DNA of 64,000 bases from the NCBI RefSeq assembly GCF_002072185.1, contig NZ_MVIW01000007.1:1-64000 (forward strand), read 5' to 3'. The notes below the pieces were generated by a model. The model made no database searches, was not told the origin of the DNA, and worked only from the letters and a program-made list of their open reading frames with translations. Origin of the DNA: Actinomyces denticolens. GTDB taxonomy: Bacteria > Actinomycetota > Actinomycetes > Actinomycetales > Actinomycetaceae. The position numbers and the translations under genes were made by a program. Shown here in pieces: positions 36,341 through 45,634 of the stretch. How positions within the stretch are numbered: the first letter of the stretch is position 1; each line of letters opens with the position of its first letter.

Positions 36341-37674
36341 GCCCCCGCCTCCCCCATGAGGTCGGCGGGGCGAGTGACCCGGGAGGCGCCGCCCGCGGGC
36401 CATCGCGCTGCGATCTGCCCGCAGACCGTCATGAGCACGAGCGCCGCCACCACGACGGCGAAGGGCGCCACCCAGCCCCCGGTCGCCTCGCGCATCCAGC
36501 CCACGACGATCGGTCCCACCGCAGCGGCGCAGTATCCCACCGTCTGGATCAGCGCCGTGGTGCGCCGGTTGTCATCCAGTGACTCAGCGCGCTGGATGAC
36601 CAGGGAGAACAGGGCGGCGAAGAACGCTCCCTGCGCGATGCCGGACAAGAGGCACGGCACCAGCCAGGCGGTCGGCGCCACGATCATCGCCACCGGCAGC
36701 GCCAGCCAGCAGGCGCTCAGCACTCCCAGCATGCGCGCGCCGGACCAGCCCAGGGCCTCGAGCATGAGGGGCACGAGCATCGGGCCCGCGATCCCGGTCA
36801 TCGCGAACACCGAGGATGCCAGGCCCGCGGCGGACTCGCTCATCCCGGCGGTCTGCGCGAGCGCCGTCGGCAGCCAGCCGGAGATCGCGTAGAAGGAGAG
36901 GACGTGCCCGGTGAAGGCCAGCGCCATCACCCAGGCCAGCGGACGGCGCCACACGGGCCCGCCCATCGGCGTCCGCCCCGAGGCGCCGGCGGCCCCACGA
37001 TCGCTCCCGGCATCCTCGTGACCCCCGCCGGTCAGGGAGCGCTCCCCCACCCAGGCGCTCATGCCCGAGCGTTGCCGCAGGCCCTCACGCGGCGCAGTCG
37101 AGCCCGGCGGGTAGACCCACCACCAGGCGGCCGCTGCCAGGACCACGGGGATCACGGTCCACGCCAGGGCGGAGCCGCGCCAGCCGATCACCGCGGCGAG
37201 GGGGACGGCCAGGGCCGTCGCGGCCGTGACGAGGACATTGCAGGTGGCCGAGTACAGGCCCGTCATGAGCGAGGCCCGGTGCCAGAAGTCCCGGCCGATG
37301 ACCATCGGCGCCACGAGGTTGCCGATGGTCAGCCCCGCGCCGATGAGCACGGTACCCGCGAAGGCCGCCGCCGCGCCCCCGGCGGAGCGGAGCACGGCCC
37401 CGGCGACCACTGCGCCCATCATCACCAGGCCCGAGGCATTGACCCCCATCCGCCTCACCACGAGCGAGGCCACCGGGGTGAGCAGGCCGAAGCAGAGCAC
37501 CGGCACGCTGGTGAGCGCCCCGCGCGCCGCCCCGGACAGGCCCAGATCATCACCGAGGCGCTCCAGGAGCGGCGGGATGACGCCCACCGGCACCCGCAGA
37601 ACGGCGCAGAGCCCCAGGAAGCCGAGCACGATGATGGCGAGCCACGCCCGCCTGGGCAGTCGGACCCCGCTCAT
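36337..37674 (-). CDS. CynX/NimT-type MFS transporter
   Basis: This 445-residue membrane protein has twelve predicted spans in two blocks with a ~60-residue central cytoplasmic loop (PREGLRQRSG...RTPMGGPVW). RVPVGVIPPLLERLGDDLGLSGAARGALTSVPVLCFGLLTPVASLV is characteristic of the CynX/NimT cyanate- or nitroimidazole-linked branch. The substrate is unknown. Its stop overlaps hemW, and it starts 7 bp after trmB, so the three genes are probably one transcript although their functions do not obviously relate. Confidence 0.82.
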   Translation of the reverse strand: MSGVRLPRRAWLAIIVLGFLGLCAVLRVPVGVIPPLLERLGDDLGLSGAARGALTSVPVLCFGLLTPVASLVVRRMGVNASGLVMMGAVVAGAVLRSAGGAAAAFAGTVLIGAGLTIGNLVAPMVIGRDFWHRASLMTGLYSATCNVLVTAATALAVPLAAVIGWRGSALAWTVIPVVLAAAAWWWVYPPGSTAPREGLRQRSGMSAWVGERSLTGGGHEDAGSDRGAAGASGRTPMGGPVWRRPLAWVMALAFTGHVLSFYAISGWLPTALAQTAGMSESAAGLASSVFAMTGIAGPMLVPLMLEALGWSGARMLGVLSACWLALPVAMIVAPTAWLVPCLLSGIAQGAFFAALFSLVIQRAESLDDNRRTTALIQTVGYCAAAVGPIVVGWMREATGGWVAPFAVVVAALVLMTVCGQIAARWPAGGASRVTRPADLMGEAGA

Positions 37675-37681
37675 CGGGCCA

Positions 37682-38638
37682 TCAATCCGTCAGCCCCTCG
37701 GGCGCGAAGAGCTCGGGGGCGCCGTCGTCCAGGCGCTCCAGCGCGGTGGGGCGGGCGGCCGGGATCCACTGCTCCTCGGTGCGCACCGCCGTCAGGTCGC
37801 GGATCGTGCGGCCCTCGTCGATGCCTCGCTGCTCGAATCGGGTCATGGCGCGCCCGGCGAAGCGCTCCGACCATCCGCCGCGAGCGCCCGACGGCGAGCC
37901 GGGGTCCACCCCGTTGCCCGCGTCCCCGGCGACGGCGGTCGCCGCGCCCAGGTCGGGGCGCGCGCCGGCGTCGTCGTAGCGGAAGTAGGGGCCGGTCGAA
38001 TCGGCCTCGATGCCCTCGGGCAGGGCGGAGGCGCCCTCCAGGACGTCGCGCATCTGCCAGGCGTAGTCCGCCCAGTCCGTGGCCAGGCGCCACACGCCGC
38101 CGGGGCGCAGCACCCGGGCGACCGAGTCGGCGAAGGCGGTGTTCACCAGGCGGCGCTTGCGGTGCCTGGCCTTGCGCCACGGATCGGGGAAGAACACCCA
38201 CACCTCGCTCGCGCAGCCCACGGGCAGGGCGGTGGCCAGCAGCTCGGCGCCGTCGGCGGGCACGACGCGCACGTTGTGCAGGCCCTGGCGGTGGATCGAG
38301 GCGACGAGCCGGGCGATCGCGGTCTCCCAGACCTCGACGGCCAGGTGGTCGACGCCCGGGTGAGCGGCGGCGTGGGCGAGGATGGCCTCCCCCGAGCCCG
38401 AGCCGATCTCGACGACGAGGGGGCGGCCCGAGCCCTGGTGGCCGAACAGCGCCTCGGGGTCGAGGCGGAAGCCGGGGGCCACGGTGCGCACGGCGTCGCG
38501 CCTGGGCACGTCCACCACGTAGCGAGGGGCGAGCTCGGCCAGGGCCTCGGCCTGCGCCCCGCTGAGGCGCCCGCCGGCGCGGGAGTAGGAGCGCACTCGC
38601 GAGTGGATCGCGTGGGAGCGCGGTGGGTGCTGCTGCAT
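37682..38638 (-). CDS. trmB: tRNA (guanine46-N7)-methyltransferase
   Basis: TrmB methylates N7 of G46 in tRNA variable loops. The SAM motif VVEIGSGSGEAILAHA, the catalytic region VWVFFPDPWRKARHRKRRLVN and the C-terminal TRFEQRGIDEGRTI are clear. At 318 residues it is longer than the usual 220-250 because of an N-terminal ~60 residues and an insert around GAATAVAGDAGNGVDPGSPSG. GAGGGGGCG precedes ATG 38638. It is 15 bp after the MOSC gene. Confidence 0.93.
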   Translation of the reverse strand: MQQHPPRSHAIHSRVRSYSRAGGRLSGAQAEALAELAPRYVVDVPRRDAVRTVAPGFRLDPEALFGHQGSGRPLVVEIGSGSGEAILAHAAAHPGVDHLAVEVWETAIARLVASIHRQGLHNVRVVPADGAELLATALPVGCASEVWVFFPDPWRKARHRKRRLVNTAFADSVARVLRPGGVWRLATDWADYAWQMRDVLEGASALPEGIEADSTGPYFRYDDAGARPDLGAATAVAGDAGNGVDPGSPSGARGGWSERFAGRAMTRFEQRGIDEGRTIRDLTAVRTEEQWIPAARPTALERLDDGAPELFAPEGLTD

Positions 38639-38653
38639 CGGCCCGTCGCCCCC

Positions 38654-39475
38654 TCAGCCGATCCGCTCGTCGGCGGCGGCGGTCACGTACTTGCGCGTGA
38701 AGCCGGCCAGGCGGAGGTTCCCGAAGGCCTCGGAGGCGAGCATCGCCCGAGCATCGCGCGGATCGTGGTGGGCGAACCAGCGGTGGCAGGTGACGCGGTG
38801 CCCGGGGCTGGAGACGAGCCGGACCTCGTCGCCCGCGGCCACGCTCCCATCGCGCAGCACGGAGAGGTAGACGCCCACGCGGGCGCGCTCGGAGAAGACC
38901 TCCACCCAGTCGCCACGCCCCACGCCGCGAGCGAAGGTGGGGCAGGGGTTGCGCACGCCGGTGACCCTCACGAGGATGCCGCGCCGCTCCTGAGTCGGCT
39001 CCCCCTTGCCCGCCGCAGGGCCGATGGACAGGATCGCTCCGAGCTCGACGTCGTCGATACCGCCCGCGGAACTCGGCTCAACATCCATGTTCTCCCCCAG
39101 GTTCCCGGCGGCCAGGCCCCTCTCGGGGGCGAGGACACCGGCCCAATGCCGGGCCTCGGCGGCGTCCATGACGTAGAGGGCCTTGTCGAGGCCGCCGTGG
39201 TGCTCGCGATCCGCCTGCTGGTCCCCCAGGAGCCCGAGGGCGTTGACCGCCACGGGGCCGTTGACGGCGGCCTTGTGGATCGCGGAGACGCCGGGGGCGC
39301 CGCAGTCGGGGCGCAGGCGCGCGACGACGCACACGGCGCTCAGCACGCCCACGAGGTCGCCGTCGGAGAAGGGCGAGGGCTCGTCGCGGTGGCGCCCATC
39401 GGCACCCGCGTGCGGCTCGCCCAGCACCCGGGCGAGCCCGCGGGTGAGAACCAGATCAGCGCCGTCGTCCCTCAT
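38654..39475 (-). CDS. MOSC domain protein (YiiM-like)
   Basis: This 273-residue cytoplasmic protein carries a MOSC (molybdenum cofactor sulfurase C-terminal) domain. It shows the YiiM-type order: GVSAIHKAAVNGPVAVNALGLLGDQQADREHHGGLDKALYVM, GNLGENM, and the Cys motif VTGVRNPCPTFARG that would hold a cofactor sulfur. YiiM-like proteins can confer resistance to N-hydroxylated base analogues. The first 60 residues are an extra extension. ATG 39475 follows GGAGGA at a good distance. Confidence 0.86.
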   Translation of the reverse strand: MRDDGADLVLTRGLARVLGEPHAGADGRHRDEPSPFSDGDLVGVLSAVCVVARLRPDCGAPGVSAIHKAAVNGPVAVNALGLLGDQQADREHHGGLDKALYVMDAAEARHWAGVLAPERGLAAGNLGENMDVEPSSAGGIDDVELGAILSIGPAAGKGEPTQERRGILVRVTGVRNPCPTFARGVGRGDWVEVFSERARVGVYLSVLRDGSVAAGDEVRLVSSPGHRVTCHRWFAHHDPRDARAMLASEAFGNLRLAGFTRKYVTAAADERIG

Positions 39476-39541
39476 GACATCCTCCTGCTCCCCGCGGCCC
39501 GGCAGCCGATCGCGCCGAGCCGCCACTGGTGACGATTCTTC

Positions 39542-41422
39542 CTACTTGCCGTCCTTGCCGGTGGGATTGTCCGCGCCGAGCGCCGCGATGAAGGCCTCCT
39601 GCGGGACGTCGACGCTGCCGATCGCCTTCATCCGCTTCTTGCCCTCCTTCTGCTTCTCCAGCAGCTTGCGCTTGCGGGAGATGTCGCCCCCGTAGCACTT
39701 GGCGAGCATGTCCTTGCGCAGGGCGCGGATGGTCTCGCGGGCGATGATCCGCGAGCCGATGGCCGCCTGCACGGGCACCTCGAACTGCTGGCGCGGGATG
39801 AGCTCCTTGAGGCGCTTGGTGAGCTTGAGGCCGTAGGAGTAGGCGGCGTCCTTGTGGACGATGGCGCTGAAGGCGTCCACCTTGTCCCCATTGAGGAGGA
39901 TGTCCACCTTGACCAGGTCCGCGGACTGCTCGCCGTCCATCTCGTAGTCCAGGGAGGCGTAGCCGCGGGTCCGGGACTTCAGGGCGTCGAAGAAGTCGAA
40001 GACGATCTCCGCCAGGGGCAGCACGTAGTGCATCTCCACGCGCGTCTCGGAGAGGTAGTCCATGCCCTGCATGGTGCCGCGCCGCGACTGGCACAGCTCC
40101 ATGACGGTGCCCACGAACTCGCTGGGGGTCAGGATGGTCGCCCGGACCACCGGCTCCTGGACGTCGAGGATCTTGCCCTCGGGGTACTCCGAGGGGTTGG
40201 TGACGGTGTGGACGGCGCGGTCCTCGGTGGTGACCCGGTAGACCACGGAGGGTGCGGTGGAGATGATGTCGAGGTTGAACTCGCGCTCCAGGCGCTCCCG
40301 GATGATCTCCAAGTGCAGCAGGCCGAGGTAGCCGCAGCGGAAGCCGAAGCCGAGGGCCACCGAGGTCTCGGGCTCATAGGTGAGGGCCGCATCGTTGAGC
40401 TTGAGCTTGTCCAGGGCGTCGCGCAGCACGGGGAAGTCCGAGCCGTCCACGGGGAACAGGCCGGAGAACACCATGGGCTTGGGCTCCTGGTATCCGGCCA
40501 GCGGCTCGGCGGCCGGCGCGGCGGCGGAGGTGACGGTGTCGCCGACCTTCGACTGGCGCACGTCCTTGACCCCGGTGATGAGGTAGCCGACCTCCCCGGC
40601 GCCCAGCCCCGCCGTGGGGGCGGGCTCGGGGCTGATGACACCGATCTCGAGCAGGTCGTGGACGGCGGTGGTGGAGAGCATCTCGATGCGCTCGCGGGGC
40701 TTGAGGGCGCCGTCGACGACGCGCACGTAGGTGACGACGCCGCGGTAGGTGTCGTACACGGAGTCGAAGATCATGGCGCGCGTGGGTCCGGCGGGGTCGC
40801 CCACCGGCGCGGGGACGACCTCGACGATGCGGTCGAGCAGCTCGGGCACGCCGGCACCGGTCTTGCCGGAGACCCTCAGGATGTCTGCGGGCTCGCAGCC
40901 GATGAGCGAGGCGATCTCGTCGGCGTGGCGCTCGGGCTCGGCGGCAGGCAGGTCGATCTTGTTGAGCACGGGGATGATCGCGAGGTCGCCCTCGATGGCC
41001 ATGTAGAGGTTGGCGAGGGTCTGGGCCTGGATGCCCTGGGCGGCGTCGACGAGCAGGACGGCGCCCTCGCAGGCCGCCAGGGAGCGGTTGACCTCGTAGG
41101 AGAAGTCGACGTGCCCGGGGGTGTCGATCATGTTGAGCGCATAGGGGCGTATGGCGCCGTCGGGGCCTGGCGCGCCCCAGGGCATGCGCACGGCCTGGGA
41201 CTTGATGGTGATGCCGCGCTCGCGCTCGATGTCCATGCGGTCGAGGTACTGGGCGCGCATATCACGGGGGGCGACGACGCCGGTGGCCTGGAGCATGCGG
41301 TCGGCCAGGGTGGACTTGCCGTGGTCGATATGGGCGATGATGGAGAAGTTCCTGATCAGCGCGGGATCGGTCGCTGCCGGGGTGACGACGGCGGCCTGCT
41401 CGGGCGTGAGGATCGGTGACAC
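39542..41422 (-). CDS. lepA: Elongation factor 4 (LepA)
   Basis: LepA (626 residues) is the ribosome-bound GTPase EF4, involved in initiation or back-translocation. The G domain has [42 protein letters not shown] and NKIDLP; the C-terminal LepA-specific domain ends [24 protein letters not shown] 41422 is chosen because GGAAGG lies 7 nt upstream and the N-terminus then aligns; the frame is open ~80 codons farther but into the repeat element. Divergent from the membrane-protein gene at 41731. Confidence 0.96.
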   Translation of the reverse strand: MSPILTPEQAAVVTPAATDPALIRNFSIIAHIDHGKSTLADRMLQATGVVAPRDMRAQYLDRMDIERERGITIKSQAVRMPWGAPGPDGAIRPYALNMIDTPGHVDFSYEVNRSLAACEGAVLLVDAAQGIQAQTLANLYMAIEGDLAIIPVLNKIDLPAAEPERHADEIASLIGCEPADILRVSGKTGAGVPELLDRIVEVVPAPVGDPAGPTRAMIFDSVYDTYRGVVTYVRVVDGALKPRERIEMLSTTAVHDLLEIGVISPEPAPTAGLGAGEVGYLITGVKDVRQSKVGDTVTSAAAPAAEPLAGYQEPKPMVFSGLFPVDGSDFPVLRDALDKLKLNDAALTYEPETSVALGFGFRCGYLGLLHLEIIRERLEREFNLDIISTAPSVVYRVTTEDRAVHTVTNPSEYPEGKILDVQEPVVRATILTPSEFVGTVMELCQSRRGTMQGMDYLSETRVEMHYVLPLAEIVFDFFDALKSRTRGYASLDYEMDGEQSADLVKVDILLNGDKVDAFSAIVHKDAAYSYGLKLTKRLKELIPRQQFEVPVQAAIGSRIIARETIRALRKDMLAKCYGGDISRKRKLLEKQKEGKKRMKAIGSVDVPQEAFIAALGADNPTGKDGK

Positions 41423-41730
41423 GGATGCCTTCCGGACGGGCGCGGCGGGGCGCGCGGAACATACTGGGGCAGTCTCCCACGCCGCCGCCCGGGTCGGCGC
41501 GACCGAGGCCGGGTACGGGCCCGTAGCCTCAGAGATGACCGGCTGAAGTGGCGAGGTTTGAGGATCGCTCGGCCGAACCGAGGTGGTTGACCGATCAAGG
41601 ACCGCATGATCCTGCGGATCTGGCCGCTGCTGGCTGGATGCGCGGGAGAAGCAATCCTCAAACCTCGCCATTCCCGTCGGCCGCGGATGGCGCTTCGCGC
41701 GTCAGGTGAGGCTCGGCTAAGGTGCGGAGC
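41423..41730. other. lepA upstream region with element B
   Basis: This 308-bp gap holds the lepA promoter side and the 124-bp element B (41548-41671). On the plus strand a TAAGGT box (41718-41723) lies 7 nt before the next gene's GTG. No other gene is seen. Confidence 0.6.
41548..41671. repeat. 124-bp inverted-repeat element B
   Basis: Its 22-bp ends are near-perfect inverted repeats (41548-41569 with 41650-41671, two mismatches), the same sequence as in element A (34860-34983). The interiors of A and B have diverged by substitution only. It lies in the divergent lepA/membrane-protein gap and reaches within 60 bp of the latter's start. Confidence 0.85.
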
Positions 41731-42204
41731 GTGATCGAGCGGATCCACGAGCTCCACTTCGCCTGGGTGCTCCTCTTCTTCTGGTGCGGCGCCATGGCGC
41801 GCTCGAACGCCATGTACTGGACCGGGCGGTGCCTGGGCGCGGGGGCCTCGCGGAGCCGCTGGGCCCGGATCCTGCGAAGCCCGGCGTACGCGAGCGCCCA
41901 GGACTGGGCGGCGCGCTGGGGCATCTGGGCGGTCCCGCTCTCCTTCCTCACCATCGGCGCGCAGTCGCTCATTCAGGTCTCCGCCGGGGTCGCGCGCGTG
42001 CCCGTGCCGCGCTACCTGCTGGCCACGGCGATCGGCGCCCTCGCGTGGGCCGGGATCTACACGACCATCGGCATCGCGGTGCTGACCGGGTGGATGACGA
42101 GCCCCACGGGACGCTTGATGACAATCGTGGCCCTGGCGGCCGTGGCCGTCGCCATCCTGCTGCGCAGGAGGGGGCTGGGCAGGAGAGCCCCCGCATCGGA
42201 ATGA
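41731..42204 (+). CDS. Small membrane protein, possibly DedA/VTT-related
   Basis: This 157-residue protein has three or four hydrophobic segments (FAWVLLFFWCGAMARSNAMYW, WAVPLSFLTIGAQSLIQVSAG, RYLLATAIGALAWAGIYTTIGIAVL, MTIVALAAVAVAILLRRR). The central segment with RVPVPRYLLATAIGALAWAGIYTTIG recalls DedA/SNARE-associated (VTT) proteins, but the length is shorter than the family and key motifs are weak, so the function is open. GTG 41731 lies 7 nt after TAAGGT (41718-41723) and is taken as a leaderless start; GTG 41722 is in frame. Confidence 0.65.
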   Translation: MIERIHELHFAWVLLFFWCGAMARSNAMYWTGRCLGAGASRSRWARILRSPAYASAQDWAARWGIWAVPLSFLTIGAQSLIQVSAGVARVPVPRYLLATAIGALAWAGIYTTIGIAVLTGWMTSPTGRLMTIVALAAVAVAILLRRRGLGRRAPASE

Positions 42205-42329
42205 GCCCGGGCCCATGGCTCGGGGAGGCGCGGCCGCCTCGGCGCGTCGGGGACGCCGAGGGGAGCTCGGCGCCTGCGCTCGCCGGCCCCTCACCCCCAT
42301 CCCACGATATGAGCGCCGCCACGTCGGAT

Positions 42330-42359
42330 TTGCCGCCCGCTTCCCGGCTCCCCTACCGT
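42330..42359 (+). promoter_or_regulatory. trp operon promoter
   Basis: TTGCCG (42330-42335) and TACCGT (42354-42359) are 18 bp apart. The trpL ATG follows the -10 box by 7 nt, placing the transcript start at or next to the start codon. Confidence 0.75.
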
Positions 42360-42366
42360 TCCTCCC

Positions 42367-42408
42367 ATGACGACGACGCGCACCCGCTGCTGGTGGTGGC
42401 TCCCCTGA
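42367..42408 (+). CDS. trpL: trp leader peptide (three consecutive Trp codons)
   Basis: This 13-residue peptide, [13 protein letters not shown], has Trp at 9-11 (TGG x3 at 42391-42399) and a TGA at 42406-42408. It has no ribosome site and lies 7 nt after the -10 box, so it should be translated from a leaderless mRNA. Two downstream stems follow (42410-42416/42443-42449 and 42453-42461/42485-42493). This is the geometry of ribosome-mediated attenuation: stalling at Trp codons changes which stem forms. Known for trp operons of enterics and corynebacteria; assigned here from sequence pattern. Confidence 0.88.
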   Translation: MTTTRTRCWWWLP

Positions 42409-42452
42409 GGGCGAGCCACTGATACGTCGTACCCGACGCCCCGCTCGCCACG

Positions 42453-42493
42453 AAGGCGGGCGCGAGAGCGCGAGGAGTCCCCGGGCCCGCCTT
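42453..42493 (+). promoter_or_regulatory. trp attenuator hairpin
   Basis: The arms AAGGCGGGC (42453-42461) and GCCCGCCTT (42485-42493) are perfect 9-bp complements 36 bp before trpB. An earlier 7-bp stem (GGCGAGC 42410-42416 with GCTCGCC 42443-42449) ends 3 bp before it and starts right after the trpL stop. There is no U-run, so the hairpin may stop transcription inefficiently or act otherwise. Confidence 0.68.
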
Positions 42494-42529
42494 GAGAGCA
42501 TAACCACCCCTCCAAGGAAAGAGCCCCGC

Positions 42530-43867
42530 ATGAGCACCGCAGACGCCGCCCAGTCGGCCCCCACCGCCCACGACGCCGCGCCCCTTCCCGGCGCCGCCCC
42601 CACCGCCGGCCGCGTCCCGACCGGCCCGCTCGGCCCCGACGCCCCGGGATACACCGCCCCGGCCCCCGGCACGGACGTCCCCCGCCGCACGCTGCTGCCG
42701 GCCTTCTTCGGGCGCTTCGGCGGCCAGGAGGTCCCCGATTTCCTCCTACCCGCGCTCGACGAGCTCGAAGCCGCCTACACCGAGGCCGTCGACGATCCCG
42801 GCTTCCTCACCGAGCTCGAGGACCTGCGCGAGGGATACCTCGGCCGCCCCACGCCCCTGTACGAGTGCCGCGGCCTCTCGCGCCCCGGGACCCGCATCAT
42901 CCTCAAGCGCGAGGACCTCGTCCACGGCGGTGCCCACAAGGGCAACAACGCCCTCGGGCAGGCCCTCCTGGCCAAGCGCATGGGCAAGACCCGCCTCATC
43001 GCGGAGACCGGTGCGGGCCAGCACGGCACCGCCACCGCGATGGTCGCCGCCCTGCTGGGCATGGAGTGCACCATCTACATGGGCGCGCACGACGTCGAGC
43101 GCCAGCGCCCCAATGTGGAGCGCATGGAGCTCATGGGGGCCAGGGTCGTCCCCGTGACCACCGGCTCGCAGGGTCTCAAGGACGCCGTCGACACCGCCCT
43201 GACGCAATGGTGCGAGCGCCTGGAGTCCACCGCCTACGTCCTGGGCTCGGCCACCGGCCCCCACCCCTTCCCCACGATCGTCCGCTACTTCCAGTCGGTG
43301 ATCTCCATCGAGTCCCGCGCCCAGATGCTCGCCCGCTACGGGCGCCTGCCGGACGCCGTCATCGCCTGCGTGGGCGGGGGCTCCAACGCCATCGGCGCCT
43401 TCAGCGAGTACCTGGACGACGACGTCGAGCTCATCGGCGTGGAGCCCGCGGGCAAGGGCCTGAGCACCGGCCTCCATGGCGCCCCCATCTGCGCCGGCCG
43501 CACCGGCGTGCTCCACGGCACCCGCTCCTACGTCATGCTCGACGACGACGGCGCCGTCCTGCCCTCCCATTCCATCTCCGCCGGCCTCGACTACCCCTCC
43601 GTGGGGCCCGAGCACGCTTATCTGGCGGACACCGGGCGGGCCGAGTACGTCGGCATCACCGACGACGACGCCCTGGCCGCCTTCCGGGAGCTCTCCCGCT
43701 CCGAGGGGATCATCCCCGCCATGGAGTCCTCCCACGCCATCGCCGAGGCGCTGCGGATCGCCCGCGAGCGCGAGGCCGGTGGTCGGACCGGGGAGATGCT
43801 GCTCCTGGTCAACCTGTCCGGGCGCGGGGACAAGGACATGCACGAGGTCCGCGAGCACCTGTCCTGA
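42530..43867 (+). CDS. trpB: Tryptophan synthase beta chain, stand-alone copy at operon head
   Basis: This 445-residue PLP enzyme condenses indole with serine. The Lys that binds PLP is Lys137 in [19 protein letters not shown]; the catalytic Glu lies in [15 protein letters not shown] and the phosphate loop is [12 protein letters not shown]. It resembles enterobacterial TrpB1 rather than the TrpB2 class. The first 50 residues are a Pro/Ala-rich extension. AAGGAAAG precedes ATG 42530. The operon encodes a second TrpB fused to TrpC; this copy has diverged from it (for example [17 protein letters not shown] where the fused copy has [17 protein letters not shown]). Which copy pairs with TrpA is unknown. 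Confidence 0.93.
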   Translation: MSTADAAQSAPTAHDAAPLPGAAPTAGRVPTGPLGPDAPGYTAPAPGTDVPRRTLLPAFFGRFGGQEVPDFLLPALDELEAAYTEAVDDPGFLTELEDLREGYLGRPTPLYECRGLSRPGTRIILKREDLVHGGAHKGNNALGQALLAKRMGKTRLIAETGAGQHGTATAMVAALLGMECTIYMGAHDVERQRPNVERMELMGARVVPVTTGSQGLKDAVDTALTQWCERLESTAYVLGSATGPHPFPTIVRYFQSVISIESRAQMLARYGRLPDAVIACVGGGSNAIGAFSEYLDDDVELIGVEPAGKGLSTGLHGAPICAGRTGVLHGTRSYVMLDDDGAVLPSHSISAGLDYPSVGPEHAYLADTGRAEYVGITDDDALAAFRELSRSEGIIPAMESSHAIAEALRIAREREAGGRTGEMLLLVNLSGRGDKDMHEVREHLS

Positions 43868-43926
43868 CCCGCCCCGGGGATGATCGGAGACGATGAGGAG
43901 CGATAAGACGCGATGAGGAGCGCAGC

Positions 43927-45633
43927 ATGACTGTCACAGGCACTGCGGGATCGGCGGAGTCCGCGGATCCGATCCGGCCCGCCGAGCCCACGGTTCTGAC
44001 CCGAAAGGTCCACTGCCCCGACGATTCCGGGGCGCTCATGAGGCGCCTGGTTGAGGCCGGCGCGATCGCCACCACCGCGGACGGCGCGGACGGTGCCCGC
44101 AGGCCGGTGGACGTCGTCCTGCTGGAGAGCGCGGACATCACCACGGGGTCCTCGCGCACGACGGTCCTCATGCTCGAGGCGAGCGCGCGACTGACCTGCG
44201 AGGGGGACCAGGTGGTCATCGAGGCCCTGGACCGGGCCCGGCCCGACGGGGAGGCCGCCGTGGCGCGCGTGCGCGCATCCCTGGCGGATCGCGTCGTCGA
44301 GGAGGGGCCCGGCCGTCTGGCGGTGCGGATCCCCTCACCGGCCGACGACGCCGGGATGGAGGAGCGGGAGCGGCTGACGGCCCCCTCGACCCTGGATCCG
44401 CTGCGCGTGCTCGCCTCCCAGGAGGTCGACCACCCGCACCTGCCGCTCGTGGCGGGAGTATTCGCCTTCGATTACCTGGCGGGCTTCGAGCAACTGCCGC
44501 AGGTGGCCGCAGGACCGAACACCTGCCCGGACTACCTGTTCCACGCCGCGCGCATCCTCCTGGTCATCGATCACCCCACCGGTGAGGCGGCACTGGTGGG
44601 GGCGAGTGCGGATGCCGATGATCTCGCGCGCAGGATCGACGAGCTGGCCACCGTCATCGACGCCGCGGGGCCCGCGCCGGTCCCGGATGCGGGCGGGCCC
44701 GCGTCGCCGGCGGGAGGCGCCGGCCCAGTGGCCGGCCCAGCCGCCCGCCCGGTGGCCCGCGCCGTGCCCAGCATCTCGGACAGCGATTTCGCGGGGCTCG
44801 TGGCCGGGCTCCAGGAGTCGATCGCAGCCGGGGACGTCTACCAGGTGGTTCCGTCGCGGGCGTTCACGATCGACTGCCCGGATGCGCTGGAGGCCTACCA
44901 CGCGCTGCGCGAGTCGAATCCGAGTCCCTACATGTTCTACGTGGCGACTCCCGGCTTCGAGCTCCTGGGCGCCTCCCCCGAGTCCGCCCTGCTGCACAGC
45001 GCGGCCACGGGCGAGGTGGCCATCCGGCCCATCGCCGGCACTCGCCCGCGCGGGCTGGCCCCGGACGGCTCCGTGGACCATGAGCGGGACACCCGCCTGG
45101 AGTTGGAGCTGCGCACGGACGCCAAGGAGATCGCCGAGCACGTCATGCTCGTGGACCTGGCGCGCAACGACGTCGCCCGAGTCAGCGCGCCGGGCACCCG
45201 GCGAGTGCGCGAACTGCTGCGCGTGGACCGCTACAGCCGCGTCATGCACCTGGTCTCGGAGGTGTCCGGGCAGCTGGACCCGGGCCTGGACGCCCTGGAC
45301 GCCTTCCGCGCCTCGATGACCATGGGCACGCTCACCGGTGCTCCGAAGCTGCGGGCCGCCGAGCTCATCCGCGCCACCGAGGGCGTGCGGCGCGGCTCCT
45401 ACGGGGGCGCGGTGGGCTATCTGCGCGGCGACGGCGAGCTCGACACCTGCATCGTCATCCGCTCGGCCTTCGTGGCGGGCGGACGGGCCCTGGTGCAGGC
45501 CGGCGCGGGCGTCGTCGGCGCCTCCGATCCGGCCGCCGAGGCGGCCGAGACCGTCCACAAGGCCGGCGCGGTGCTGGCTGCCGTGGCGGCCGCCCGGGGC
45601 GCTGAGCTCGTCATCGAGACCGGGGAGGCCTGA
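43927..45633 (+). CDS. trpE: Anthranilate synthase component I
   Basis: TrpE (568 residues) makes anthranilate from chorismate with ammonia supplied by TrpG. The tryptophan feedback motif LLES is at 65-68, and the chorismate domain has QVVPSRAFTIDCPDALEAYHALRESNPSPYMFY, PIAGTRPRG, VDLARNDVARV, VMHLVSEVSGQL, MTMGTLTGAPKLRAAELI and RRGSYGGAVGYL. Its detailed order (FDYLAGFEQLPQV, CPDYLFHAARILLVIDH) follows enterobacterial TrpE much more than the usual actinobacterial one. GAGGAG precedes ATG 43927. TrpG starts 2 bp after the stop. Feedback inhibition by Trp is expected. Confidence 0.96.
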   Translation: MTVTGTAGSAESADPIRPAEPTVLTRKVHCPDDSGALMRRLVEAGAIATTADGADGARRPVDVVLLESADITTGSSRTTVLMLEASARLTCEGDQVVIEALDRARPDGEAAVARVRASLADRVVEEGPGRLAVRIPSPADDAGMEERERLTAPSTLDPLRVLASQEVDHPHLPLVAGVFAFDYLAGFEQLPQVAAGPNTCPDYLFHAARILLVIDHPTGEAALVGASADADDLARRIDELATVIDAAGPAPVPDAGGPASPAGGAGPVAGPAARPVARAVPSISDSDFAGLVAGLQESIAAGDVYQVVPSRAFTIDCPDALEAYHALRESNPSPYMFYVATPGFELLGASPESALLHSAATGEVAIRPIAGTRPRGLAPDGSVDHERDTRLELELRTDAKEIAEHVMLVDLARNDVARVSAPGTRRVRELLRVDRYSRVMHLVSEVSGQLDPGLDALDAFRASMTMGTLTGAPKLRAAELIRATEGVRRGSYGGAVGYLRGDGELDTCIVIRSAFVAGGRALVQAGAGVVGASDPAAEAAETVHKAGAVLAAVAAARGAELVIETGEA

Positions 45634-45634
45634 G

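Noticed and set aside
41423-41671. Extension of LepA upstream through the open frame
   Set aside because: The added residues are element B sequence, and GTG 41422 has a good ribosome site and the family N-terminus.
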